Below, piece by piece: positions 15,877 through 24,532 of a DNA stretch of 50,227 nucleotides (position 1 is its first letter; each line of letters opens with the position of its first letter). The notes below the pieces were generated by a model, which ran no database searches, was not told where the DNA came from, and was given only the letters and a program-made list of their open reading frames with translations. This DNA comes from Clostridium sp. (GTDB taxonomy: Bacteria > Bacillota > Clostridia > Clostridiales > Clostridiaceae): NCBI GenBank assembly GCA_022773025.1, contig JALEZF010000041.1, positions 1 to 50,227 on the forward strand, given 5' to 3'. The position numbers were made by a program, and so were the translations under genes.

Positions 15877-18714
15877 TTGTTACGAATTGATCTTGTAAAA
15901 AATTATATACACAATTTCTGCAAAACTTTGTCCATGGATGATATAAAAAAATCTCCTTCAATAGGCATATGTTCTTTGGACATAGTTGAAAACCTTAACA
16001 TACTTAGAAACAATGCTTCTGCAGATTTGAACAAGCTTCATAAAGATGGATCTCTTATTAAAATCAAAGGAAAACCAACAAAATATTTTGATAAAACTTA
16101 TTTTGAAGAATTATTTCAAGTGTTTTTAGGTGATGAAGCTATTGAGTGTTCTTCCCTAGAGGATTTGATGCCTTTAAGCAATTCTTCAAATCATGTTGAG
16201 GAATCTATCAATGCAGCTAATTCAGACCCTTTTAATAGATTAATAGGCGCTAGCCATAGCTTATCCGCCATAGTTAAACTTGCAAAATCATCAATACTCT
16301 ACCCCAATGGTCTTCACACAATACTTCTTGGGGAATCAGGAGTTGGTAAAAGTCTTTTTGCTGAAATCATGTATGAATATGGAGTTCAAAACAATGTGTT
16401 TAGCAAAAATTCTTCTTTTGTAGTTTTCAACTGTGCAGATTATGCAAATAACCCCAATCTTCTTGTATCTCAACTTTTTGGTTCGGTAAAGGGTGCCTAT
16501 ACTGGAGCCGATAGTGATAAAAAAGGACTTATAGAAGAAGCTGATGGAGGAGTTTTATTTTTGGATGAAATCCATCGTCTCCCACCTGAGGGACAAGAAA
16601 TGCTTTTCTTATATATTGATAAAAAGAAGTTTAGAAGACTTGGAGAAACAAGCTCTGAAAGAACAGCTAAGGTTCTCATAATAGCAGCTACAACAGAAAA
16701 TCCTAGTTCTATGCTTTTAACTACTTTTTTAAGAAGAATTCCTTCATCAATAAGGATTCCTAGCTTAAAGGACCGTACCCTTAGCGAAAGACTTATGCTT
16801 GTGAGAAATCTCTATGGAATGGAATCTAAAAAGATTAATATGCCTATTCTCGTTGATAAAGATTGCTTGTCTGACTTAATGCTTTACAATCCTCATGGAA
16901 ATATAGGCCAGCTAGCAAGTGACATTCAGCTTTCAGTTGCCCGTTCATATTTGGATAGCAGACTCAATAATTTAGACAAGGTTCATATAACAAAGGAATC
17001 TCTACCTCTTTATACAAACAACACATTATCCAATATCGATATATCAACAAGGCAAAAGGTTGAACTTCTTTTAGATAAAGATGAATATACATTTTCACCG
17101 GGAAGCCAAATATCTAAAACCACTCCTACTTCTACCTATGATTTTGTAAAATTCTACAATGATCAACTCACTCTATTAGGGGAGGACAATATTGACATAA
17201 AAAAAGTTTTCTCAGATTATACCCAATTAATAGCAAAAAATCTTACAATGCAAAAGATGTATCCGGATTTTTTAGATGATGAGACTTCAGAAATAATATC
17301 TACTTTGTCTGACATATTGTACGAAGACTTAAACCTAATAATCGATAGAAGTTCTTATACAGCACTAGCTTTATACCTTAAAAACTTAAAAGATCTTACT
17401 GCCAATAATAGAAAAATCAATAAAACTTCCGATTTATTAGATATACCTTTGGAAATACAGTCAGTATGCAAAAAATTAGTGAAAACTCTTGAAATGAAAT
17501 TTAACATATACTGCCCAGCTCAAGAACTTAAAAACCTTATGATAATAATAAATTCTTTAAAATCAAAGGAAACTTTCGACTCCGTTGGAATTATGATAGC
17601 TGCTCATGGAGAATCTTTGGCTAGTAATATAGCTGATGTGGCTAATGAACTTTTAAGCATTAATTTTGCTCTAGCTGTGGACATGCCTTTAACTGAAGAT
17701 GCTGAAAAAATACTTCCTATATTTTTAGAAAAGTTAAAACCGGGAACCTTTAAAAAAGGCTTAATTCTTTTTGCAGATATGGGCTCTTTAACAACCCTTG
17801 ATGAACTTATAAAGGATAAAACAGGTATAAATGTTGTCACAGTTAATTCAACCAATATATTATTAGTTATTGAAGCTATTAGAAAATCTATATTTCTAAA
17901 AAATGATATAGATGATATCCTTTATGATTTGATATCCTTAAACAACAAGTTGTCTTATAATTTTAATAAAAAGATAGAAACACACCTTTCTATTAACAAA
18001 AAAAGAGTTATCTATACAGTATGTAATTCAGGGGAAGGCGTTGCTCATTATCTTCACGAAAATCTTACAGATATACTGAAAAGCAATAATATTTATGATA
18101 TTGATATAATCCCCTTAAATCTAGAAAGCAAAACTCAGCTTAGAGACATAATACATCAAACATCTTTAGATAAAAAAACCATAGCCGTTGTAGGAAGTAT
18201 TGACCCTGGTACTAATGATATTCCTTTTATATCTTTAGAGGAAATCGTACTTCATAGCGGAGTAAGCAAGCTTTTGTCTCTCATAGGAATAAAAGAGGTT
18301 TCTTTTGATAATAAGCTTGCAAAGAGTCTAACGAAAGATATAACAATAAATATAACTTGTGATGCTGTAGATAAATATCTTACAATTTTCTCAGCTTACA
18401 AAATCAAACCTCTTATCTTTAATTTTATTAATGTTATTGAAGATAATTTAAAGATAACTATGACGAACTCAAGTATAACAAAAATATTCATTCATTTATC
18501 CTGTGCCATAGAGAGAATTCTTCTTAAAGATTTTGTTTTGACCCCTCAGGAGGAAATGTCAAGCTATATAATGGCTAATGAAAAGTATGTAACTGTCACA
18601 AACAAAGCTCTAGAATCTGTTACTAATGCTTTAAATATAGTAATACCTACAAATGAACTATACTACATATGTGAAATAGTAAAAGATTCCTTTAAACAAG
18701 CTACATCACTATAA
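15877..18714 (+). CDS. LevR-type sigma-54-dependent activator with PTS regulation domains
   Basis: A 945-residue transcriptional activator. Order of domains: N-terminal winged-helix region (about 1-85); AAA+ ATPase (about 115-350) with Walker A GESGVGKS, the sigma-54 contact loop GAYTGAD (a GAFTGA variant) and Walker B GGVLFLDEIHRLP; a PRD-like helical domain (about 420-540); an EIIA-Man-like domain (about 565-690) with AAHGES at the phosphorylatable His; an EIIB-like segment (about 708-800) with VIYTVCNSGEG; and a second PRD (about 830-940) with IHLSCAIERI. It starts with TTG at 15877, 6 nt after the maturase stop and just after GGAGG. In this family, phosphorylation by HPr and by the cognate EIIB tunes activity to sugar supply. 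It should activate the -24/-12 promoter at 14512. Confidence 0.92.
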   Translation: MLRIDLVKNYIHNFCKTLSMDDIKKSPSIGICSLDIVENLNILRNNASADLNKLHKDGSLIKIKGKPTKYFDKTYFEELFQVFLGDEAIECSSLEDLMPLSNSSNHVEESINAANSDPFNRLIGASHSLSAIVKLAKSSILYPNGLHTILLGESGVGKSLFAEIMYEYGVQNNVFSKNSSFVVFNCADYANNPNLLVSQLFGSVKGAYTGADSDKKGLIEEADGGVLFLDEIHRLPPEGQEMLFLYIDKKKFRRLGETSSERTAKVLIIAATTENPSSMLLTTFLRRIPSSIRIPSLKDRTLSERLMLVRNLYGMESKKINMPILVDKDCLSDLMLYNPHGNIGQLASDIQLSVARSYLDSRLNNLDKVHITKESLPLYTNNTLSNIDISTRQKVELLLDKDEYTFSPGSQISKTTPTSTYDFVKFYNDQLTLLGEDNIDIKKVFSDYTQLIAKNLTMQKMYPDFLDDETSEIISTLSDILYEDLNLIIDRSSYTALALYLKNLKDLTANNRKINKTSDLLDIPLEIQSVCKKLVKTLEMKFNIYCPAQELKNLMIIINSLKSKETFDSVGIMIAAHGESLASNIADVANELLSINFALAVDMPLTEDAEKILPIFLEKLKPGTFKKGLILFADMGSLTTLDELIKDKTGINVVTVNSTNILLVIEAIRKSIFLKNDIDDILYDLISLNNKLSYNFNKKIETHLSINKKRVIYTVCNSGEGVAHYLHENLTDILKSNNIYDIDIIPLNLESKTQLRDIIHQTSLDKKTIAVVGSIDPGTNDIPFISLEEIVLHSGVSKLLSLIGIKEVSFDNKLAKSLTKDITINITCDAVDKYLTIFSAYKIKPLIFNFINVIEDNLKITMTNSSITKIFIHLSCAIERILLKDFVLTPQEEMSSYIMANEKYVTVTNKALESVTNALNIVIPTNELYYICEIVKDSFKQATSL

Positions 18715-18755
18715 AGCTATCTCTTGAAAATCCTTAATATGTTTTTGCAATTATA

Positions 18756-18842
18756 AAAAAGGATGATGTACATTTAAGTTTGAACCGACCCCAAAAAGTC
18801 TAACTTTTTGGGGTCACCTCATTTTACATCATCCTTTTTTTT
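18756..18842. terminator. Nested bidirectional terminator
   Basis: An inner hairpin, GACCCCAAAAAGT / ACTTTTTGGGGTC (18787-18815), sits within an outer AAAGGATGATGTA / TACATCATCCTTT stem, with T runs on both strands. It serves the convergent activator and chromate-transporter genes. Confidence 0.9.
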
Positions 18843-18850
18843 ACATCGTA

Positions 18851-19414
18851 TTAGATTATCATATAGGTAATACATCCTATTAAACCACATCCAAACATAA
18901 CTGCAATTGGACTTGGTTTTTTCTTTCTTAATACTATTAAAGCTCCTATGAAAAGAATAATTGATACTGGATTTAAGGACTTTATATCTAAAGAAAATCC
19001 ACCCTCTCCCCAAAAGGCTAAAATCAAAATTGATAATCCAGCTGATGCAATAAGTGCTACAACTGCTGGTCGCAATCCTTCAAGAACTCCTTGAATAACT
19101 GCTAAATTTTTGTACTTTTTATATAGCCAAGCAAGAATCATTACGATAATGCAAGATGGCACTACACATCCAAACGTCGCAATTAATGCTCCTGAGATAC
19201 CTGCAATCCTAGTTCCTACAAAGGTTGATGAATTAATTGCAATAGGTCCTGGCGTCATTTCAGAAATTGTAATTAAATCAGTAAACTCTGTGAGGCTTAA
19301 CCAATGATGCATGTCAACAACTTGATTTTGAATTAATGGCAAAGCTGCTAATCCTCCACCTATACTGAATAACCCCACTTGAAAAAAGCTCCAAAACAAT
19401 TCTATATATATCAT
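18851..19414 (-). CDS. chrA: Chromate transporter family protein, second half-size subunit
   Basis: A 187-residue single-domain CHR protein; the family includes ChrA chromate exporters, and short CHR proteins work as pairs. The signature is FFQVGLFSIGGGLAALPLI followed by QNQVVDMHHWLS, TISEMTPGPIAINSSTFVG and GCVVPSCIIVMILAW, with about five or six membrane helices. The ATG overlaps the stop of the upstream CHR gene by 4 nt. The true substrate in anaerobes is often unknown, so chromate is only the family name. Confidence 0.85.
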   Translation of the reverse strand: MIYIELFWSFFQVGLFSIGGGLAALPLIQNQVVDMHHWLSLTEFTDLITISEMTPGPIAINSSTFVGTRIAGISGALIATFGCVVPSCIIVMILAWLYKKYKNLAVIQGVLEGLRPAVVALIASAGLSILILAFWGEGGFSLDIKSLNPVSIILFIGALIVLRKKKPSPIAVMFGCGLIGCITYMII

Positions 19415-19989
19415 GCTTTAATGCTGCTCCTTTCTTTTTTTTCATAATACAGTACTTTTAAAGCTCCAATAATACCACATACTAAAATGATATACATTAC
19501 ATTTATCTTTAATACAAAGGTAGCAATAAATGCTCCTATCATAACTAACATTGATATAATAGATTTAGTCTTCACTACATTGCTTCCTAAATTTATAACA
19601 ACATCAGTAATTACAGCTGCTACACCAGCTTGCATTCCTTTTAAAACATAATTTACTATGACATTGTCTCTAAATAGCGTATAGAACATAGAGATTATAG
19701 AAAGGATAATTAGTGGCGGCATCACAGTTCCTAATATTGATACTATTGCCCCAATCTTTCCTGCTACATTATATCCTAGTAGTATAGATGCATTGACAGC
19801 AACTGCTCCTGGAGAAGATTGAGCTATGGCTGCAAGATTAAGCATCTCCTCCTCATCTATCCATTTTAAATCATCTACAAATTTCTTTTGCATAAGTGGT
19901 ATAATTACAAACCCTCCTCCAAATGTGAATGCACTTAAATAAAAAGTTGATGTAAAAAGCTTTAAATATATTTTTCCTTTTTCGTTCAT
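19411..19989 (-). CDS. chrA: Chromate transporter family protein, first half-size subunit
   Basis: The partner CHR protein, about 192 residues from the ATG at 19989, which follows GGAGGG by 7 nt; an upstream in-frame start at 20019 lacks such a site. Motifs are LSAFTFGGGFVIIPLMQKKF, AIAQSSPGAVAVNASILLGY and GTVMPPLIILSIISMFY. Paired short CHR proteins have opposite membrane orientations and probably form a heterodimer. The LysR regulator gene at 20098 is divergent and is the likely regulator. Confidence 0.85.
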   Translation of the reverse strand: MNEKGKIYLKLFTSTFYLSAFTFGGGFVIIPLMQKKFVDDLKWIDEEEMLNLAAIAQSSPGAVAVNASILLGYNVAGKIGAIVSILGTVMPPLIILSIISMFYTLFRDNVIVNYVLKGMQAGVAAVITDVVINLGSNVVKTKSIISMLVMIGAFIATFVLKINVMYIILVCGIIGALKVLYYEKKERSSIKA

Positions 19990-20097
19990 GGAAAATCCCT
20001 CCTCTATTTCAATATACATCTTGTTGTAATATAATAAAAATAGTATAATTATATAAAGTTTATAATATTTTTATTATGTATTTTATGGAGGATACTA

Positions 20098-20982
20098 ATG
20101 ACTTTACGACATTTAAAAATCTTTATAACCGTTTGCGAAACTGGAAGTGTAACCTTAGCTGGAGAAAAGCTTTTTATTGCTCAACCCTCTATAAGCCTTG
20201 CTATATCAGAACTTGAGGATTACTATGGAGTAAAATTATTTGATAGAATATCTAAGAGACTACATATAACAGACATAGGCAAACAATTTCTTCAGTATGC
20301 AACTCATATTATCTCCCTATTTGATGAAATGGAAAACACAATGAAAAATTGGGATGCAATAGGCACACTTCGTGTAGGAACAAGTATAACTATTGGAAAT
20401 TATCTCTTGCCTAATTTTGTAGATGAGTTTAAGGTAACTCATCCTAAGATAAAGATTAATGCACTGATTGACAACTCTGAAACTATTGAAAATGCGGTAT
20501 TAAAAAATGAAATTGATATAGGTTTTATAGAAGGTTTTGCTCATAGTCCGTATATAGAAAGCCAGCACTTTATGGACGATGATTTAGTCCTAATCTGCTC
20601 ACCTATTCATCCTTTTGCTAAAAGTAAACTAATTAAAATAGATGATTTAAAAGATGTAGATTTTATAATGCGTGAAAAAGGTAGTGCTGGCAGAGAAATT
20701 TTCGATGATATTCTTGATCTTCACGGTATTAAAGCTTCTATACTTTGGCAGAGTTCAAGTACTCAAGCTATTGTAAGAGCTGTAAGCCATAATATTGGTT
20801 TATCTGTTCTGCCTTATCTTTTAATAAAAGATAGTTTGAAAAGAAAGGAAATATCTACTGTTGATATAGAGGGGATTTCTTTGACAAGAAAATTTTCTAT
20901 TATTTATCACAAAAATAAATATCTTACTCAAAGCGCTAATGATTTTATTAATCTTGCCTATAAAAATCACAGCCAATACTAG
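20098..20982 (+). CDS. LysR-family transcriptional regulator
   Basis: A 294-residue LysR regulator. The N-terminal winged helix-turn-helix (about 1-60) reads MTLRHLKIFITVCETGSVTL and AQPSISLAISELEDYYG. The effector-binding domain begins near residue 88 (GTLRVGTSITIGNYLLPNF). The last codons are part of a strong terminator hairpin. The gene is divergent from the paired CHR transporter genes across about 100 bases, the usual arrangement for a LysR regulator and its target. The effector is unknown. Confidence 0.88.
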   Translation: MTLRHLKIFITVCETGSVTLAGEKLFIAQPSISLAISELEDYYGVKLFDRISKRLHITDIGKQFLQYATHIISLFDEMENTMKNWDAIGTLRVGTSITIGNYLLPNFVDEFKVTHPKIKINALIDNSETIENAVLKNEIDIGFIEGFAHSPYIESQHFMDDDLVLICSPIHPFAKSKLIKIDDLKDVDFIMREKGSAGREIFDDILDLHGIKASILWQSSSTQAIVRAVSHNIGLSVLPYLLIKDSLKRKEISTVDIEGISLTRKFSIIYHKNKYLTQSANDFINLAYKNHSQY

Positions 20983-21007
20983 TTATCCCAGTATTGGCTG
21001 TGATTTT
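20963..21007. terminator. Bidirectional terminator overlapping the end of the LysR gene
   Basis: AAAATCACAGCCAATACT / AGTATTGGCTGTGATTTT, an 18-bp perfect stem with a 9-nt loop. The left arm encodes the last residues of the regulator, ending at the stop codon. It serves both the LysR gene and the convergent FUSC gene. Confidence 0.9.
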
Positions 21008-21031
21008 ATATAAATTTTATTAAGATGTGAG

Positions 21032-22018
21032 TTACCTTTGTTCTAATGTTGTATGAAGCACAAGTTTGTTAATCAATAATGCTAGAGCTATACCAAAACA
21101 TACATATAATATTCTTTCAAAAATAGTAACTAATGTTCCATTTACTAATGATACTGAAGCTACAACCGAAGCTGTGACACAAATCATCTTATCTCGATAA
21201 TTATTCGTGTATGTATCCATATATCCAGCCACCAAAACTATTAATGCCCTTAAGCTGTTATCACTTATAATCATAAATAATAATACTACTATTAACGCAC
21301 CTATTATTGTACCTTCTAATCTTTGCCTTGATCTTTCTTTGCAATGTTCTGAGTAAAATTCTGTTAAAGAAAATATTGTGTAAACAATCCATCTTCCCTG
21401 TTCTAATTCAAAATATCCTACTATAAAGGCAGCTATTGTAGCAACTATACCAACTCTTACTGCATATCTTGCTCTTATTGTATGTATTTCAACCATTTTT
21501 CCAAATACTTTTATTCTTCTATATGAGGCATCTTCCTCCGAAGTCTCGTTTAAATTATTATCATCTTTCTTTTTTCTATGTATTATAAGCTGAATTGCCA
21601 TTATTAAAATCGCACTAAATATAAGCCCTGCAATTCTTTTATAGAAATCTATGCCACTTACTGGAGTATACAGCATAAATAAATACTGTAAGCCAAATGG
21701 CACTATTATGTTTTTATTTAAATTATAGCTTAAGAAATATCCTATTCCACCTAAAACCACAAAATTTAAAATTAATCCCAACCATATATTCGTATTAGCT
21801 ATATAAGAAAAAATTCCTAAAATTACATTTAAAAATAATAATTTAATAAAGTTCATCCCAGGTTTTCTTGTCAAATCTTCGCTCATAAGTACTAGGATTG
21901 ACATGATTAAAGTTACTCCAACTAACGTGTTTGATTCTCCAAAAAACGTTTTAAATACTATTACAAAAGTTAAAATACCTATGAATAAAATAGTATTTGA
22001 TACCACTTTTTTAGCCAT
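21032..22018 (-). CDS. FUSC-family membrane protein (aromatic acid exporter-like)
   Basis: A 328-residue membrane protein. Two sets of hydrophobic helices (about residues 8-150 and 180-320) flank a charged cytoplasmic linker (HRKKKDDNNLNETSEED). The second half contains RYAVRVGIVATIAAFIVGYF, QGRWIVYTIFSLTEFYSEH and RQRLEGTIIGALI, the repeat typical of the fusaric acid resistance/aromatic acid exporter superfamily. Substrate is unknown. It is transcribed alone, between a shared terminator and a downstream-facing hairpin at 22111. Confidence 0.75.
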   Translation of the reverse strand: MAKKVVSNTILFIGILTFVIVFKTFFGESNTLVGVTLIMSILVLMSEDLTRKPGMNFIKLLFLNVILGIFSYIANTNIWLGLILNFVVLGGIGYFLSYNLNKNIIVPFGLQYLFMLYTPVSGIDFYKRIAGLIFSAILIMAIQLIIHRKKKDDNNLNETSEEDASYRRIKVFGKMVEIHTIRARYAVRVGIVATIAAFIVGYFELEQGRWIVYTIFSLTEFYSEHCKERSRQRLEGTIIGALIVVLLFMIISDNSLRALIVLVAGYMDTYTNNYRDKMICVTASVVASVSLVNGTLVTIFERILYVCFGIALALLINKLVLHTTLEQR

Positions 22019-22103
22019 AAAATCCCTCCATTTTATTAGAATAATGAATAATTATATCATAATTAGACTTTTTTATCAATTTCTATTGGGTATCCATTTT
22101 TTT

Positions 22104-22165
22104 AACTAAAAAAATGGTGTTGTATCAAAGTAGATTTTTAAAATCTCAAAGATATACCACCATTT
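22104..22165 (-). terminator. Terminator after the DUF1294 gene
   Basis: Minus strand AAATGGTG ... CACCATTT stem with a long, partly paired loop, followed by a run of T. Confidence 0.6.
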
Positions 22166-22173
22166 CTTTCCAT

Positions 22174-22437
22174 TTACATATAATAATAAATTAATACTGC
22201 TATCTGAATAATGGCTGCCAAAGGTGCTACTATCCTAAACAAAGTATGTTTTGTCTTATGATGAAAGACCCTCATCCCCATAAACATTCCAAGTCCTCCA
22301 AAAGCCAGCGCACCTAGTATAAGTGTTTTTTCGCTTATCCTCCATTTATGAGTCTTAGCGAGCTTTTTATCCCTATACATCATGTAAAACATCCATAAAT
22401 TTATAATAACATAAGCAATTAAAAGAATTTCTTTCAT
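22174..22437 (-). CDS. DUF1294 small membrane protein
   Basis: About 87 residues with three hydrophobic helices. The family signature includes YRDKKLAKTHKWRISEKTL, GGLGMFMGMRVFHHKTKH and a final hydrophobic segment. The function of DUF1294 proteins is unknown. The ATG at 22437 is 3-4 nt after GGAGTG; the alternative GTG two codons upstream falls inside that ribosome binding site and is unlikely. It is 15 nt downstream of yaaA and probably co-transcribed with it. Confidence 0.85.
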   Translation of the reverse strand: MKEILLIAYVIINLWMFYMMYRDKKLAKTHKWRISEKTLILGALAFGGLGMFMGMRVFHHKTKHTLFRIVAPLAAIIQIAVLIYYYM

Positions 22438-22452
22438 AAACACTCCTTTAGA

Positions 22453-23217
22453 TTATCTGATAAAAATCAGATTTCTATCATCACTTTGCTCCTCATTAAG
22501 CTTGTATCCGCCTTCATTAAAGCCTTTTATTCCTTCTACAGTGTCAATCCTATTTTTTAATATATATCTAGTCATAATCCCTCTTGCCTTTTTAGCATAG
22601 GTACCGATAGTTTTATACTTGCCATCTCTATTTTCCTTAAATCCTATAGTTATAACTGCATAACTTTCATTTATATTCTTTAGGTCTAAAGCCTTGCTAT
22701 ACTCATCAGAGGCTAAATTCACAAGCACTTTTTCACCTGACGTTTTCTCTAAAGCCTCTTTAACATAATCAGTGAGTTTTTCTTTCCAATACTTGTACAA
22801 GTCTTTTCCAAAAGGAGTATCAAGTTTTGTTCCCATCTCTAATCTATAAGGCTTCATTATATCTAAAGGTTTAAGCACTCCATAAAGGCCTGATAGTATT
22901 AAAAGATTATCATTTCCAAAAGCTAAATCCAACTCATTTAAAGTTGCCGCATCTAAGCCCTTAAAGGCTTCCCCATAAAAATAGTGTATAGCCTCATACC
23001 CTTTTGTATCAACTTCAAAGGTTTCATATTTTTTATAGGTAGCTTCTCCTAACTCCTTTGAAACTTTCATAATATCCATTATTTCAGAGACATCATAGCG
23101 TTTTAATATAGTGACAAGGTCTTTAGTTTCCTTTGGAAATATCATATCTTCTATATGAAACTGAAGTGGACTCGCATTATCATTAAATGTCTTCGTTGGA
23201 GACATTATTGTAATCAT
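22453..23217 (-). CDS. yaaA: YaaA family peroxide-stress protein
   Basis: A 254-residue protein of the YaaA/DUF328 family. In E. coli YaaA lowers free iron and protects DNA from peroxide. Signatures: MITIMSPTKTFN at the start, AFKGLDA, LILSGLYGVLKPLDIMKPYR, EMGTKLDTPFG, LVNLASDEYSKAL and KKARGIMTRYIL. The length is typical. GGAGGT precedes the ATG. The short gap to the DUF1294 gene suggests one transcript. Confidence 0.93.
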   Translation of the reverse strand: MITIMSPTKTFNDNASPLQFHIEDMIFPKETKDLVTILKRYDVSEIMDIMKVSKELGEATYKKYETFEVDTKGYEAIHYFYGEAFKGLDAATLNELDLAFGNDNLLILSGLYGVLKPLDIMKPYRLEMGTKLDTPFGKDLYKYWKEKLTDYVKEALEKTSGEKVLVNLASDEYSKALDLKNINESYAVITIGFKENRDGKYKTIGTYAKKARGIMTRYILKNRIDTVEGIKGFNEGGYKLNEEQSDDRNLIFIR

Positions 23218-23317
23218 ATCTGTAACCTCCTCTATCTTATAGCAAAATCTATAATAAAATCATAATTTTGCACATCATCCTTAGTTTACATTTTCATAGG
23301 AGCTAAATGTCACGCCA

Positions 23318-23803
23318 TCATATAAGCTGAAATAGGTTATCTATATATTTATAGTCTATGAATTTTTTCTTTTCTAAAAGGATTTTGATCTCCTCTTTAG
23401 AAACCCATTTGGCATCGCTCACTTCTTCCTTTTGAAGTTTGCAGCTATCTATGGCAAAATCCTGTTTTATAACCCAAACATCAGTTATCTTATCCTGCCT
23501 AAGCTTCGTAAATATAAGTTTTGCATTTTTCATGTCAGGCTTCACTCCAAGCTCTTCACTTACTTCTCGAAGGCATGTTTCATAACTGTTTTCTCCTTTT
23601 ACTGCAGAGCCTCCTGTCATAGCCCACATATTTGGGCATACCTTTACAGTCTTTGCTCTCTTTTGAATGAGAAGTTTTCCTTCACTATTTACAATCCACG
23701 CATGAATTACAAGGTGGTAATCGCCATCTTTAAGCTTTTCTCCCCTTACTATAGTTCTTCCTGTATTGTTTCTGTCTTTATCGTATATATCCCAAATTTC
23801 CAT
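23318..23803 (-). CDS. Nudix hydrolase (IDI-like domain)
   Basis: A 161-residue Nudix protein. The N-terminus (MEIWDIYDKDRNNTGRTIVR, then HLVIHAWIVNSEGKLLIQKR) resembles the isopentenyl-diphosphate isomerase-like Nudix subgroup. The Nudix box GX5EX7REUXEEXGU is complete in GSAVKGENSYETCLREVSEE followed by LGV. It should hydrolyse a nucleoside diphosphate linked to another group; the substrate is unknown. It lies 20 nt downstream of a second Nudix gene and is probably co-transcribed with it. Confidence 0.88.
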   Translation of the reverse strand: MEIWDIYDKDRNNTGRTIVRGEKLKDGDYHLVIHAWIVNSEGKLLIQKRAKTVKVCPNMWAMTGGSAVKGENSYETCLREVSEELGVKPDMKNAKLIFTKLRQDKITDVWVIKQDFAIDSCKLQKEEVSDAKWVSKEEIKILLEKKKFIDYKYIDNLFQLI

Positions 23804-23823
23804 TGAAGCCTCCTTAAATATTT

Positions 23824-24384
23824 TTATTTTCCTAATATCTTTTCATTTAATTTGTTGTAAACCATCTTTACCATATAAGGTTCACTGCAATAAGTTTCTA
23901 GCTCATTAATAGGTAGCCATTTCACACCTTTAGTTTCATCCTCATTTACTTTTAATTCTTCTTTTTCATCTCCCTCTAAAAGATAAGTCACATTTAGATG
24001 AAGATGAGAAGATACGTACTTTCCTTTCTTTATATGTCCATCTACCGTCAGAACATCTAGCGAAAAAATATCTTCACATATAGGCTTTACATTCTCTAAC
24101 CCTGTTTCTTCCTTTGCCTCCTTTATGGCCACATGAAGTAAATCAGAATCTCCATCTGCGTGTCCTCCAGTCCATGCCCAGGAATCGTATATCTTATGGT
24201 ATATCATTAAAACCTTTTCTCTATTTTTGTTCACTATGTATCCTGAACTTGTTATATGCATCACAACATTTTCCCTTGTCAAAATATTGTCGTAACTGCC
24301 AACAGCTTCCATTATAAGTTCTTTATCCTTAGCTTCCTGTTCATTACATGGATTGTATCTTTTTATATCATCAATAAAGCTCAT
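23824..24384 (-). CDS. Nudix hydrolase with an atypical Nudix box
   Basis: A 186-residue Nudix protein. The core starts near residue 45 (MHITSSGYIVNKNREKVLMI) and the box is GHADGDSDLLHVAIKEAKEE followed by TGL. Compared with GX5EX7REUXEEXGU, the first Glu is Ser and the Arg is Lys, while the metal-binding EE pair is kept. This deviation is shared by a clostridial subgroup as far as I can judge, so activity is still likely. The gene is first in the two-gene Nudix unit. Confidence 0.82.
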   Translation of the reverse strand: MSFIDDIKRYNPCNEQEAKDKELIMEAVGSYDNILTRENVVMHITSSGYIVNKNREKVLMIYHKIYDSWAWTGGHADGDSDLLHVAIKEAKEETGLENVKPICEDIFSLDVLTVDGHIKKGKYVSSHLHLNVTYLLEGDEKEELKVNEDETKGVKWLPINELETYCSEPYMVKMVYNKLNEKILGK

Positions 24385-24456
24385 TCTTTCACCTGCTAAT
24401 AATTATTTAATAATTTAATTTTACCATAAAATCTATAGGTTTTATTCTGATGATGC

Positions 24457-24492
24457 AAAAAATAGCACCTGCCTTCTGCAAGTACTATTTTT
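24457..24492. terminator. Bidirectional terminator between adhE and the Nudix genes
   Basis: AAAAATAGCACCTGC / GCAAGTACTATTTTT stem with two mismatches and a short loop. On the minus strand a T run follows, terminating adhE. Confidence 0.7.
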
Positions 24493-24532
24493 ATGGTTAG
24501 ACTATCATATCGTGTGCTTTTCTATATTAAAA

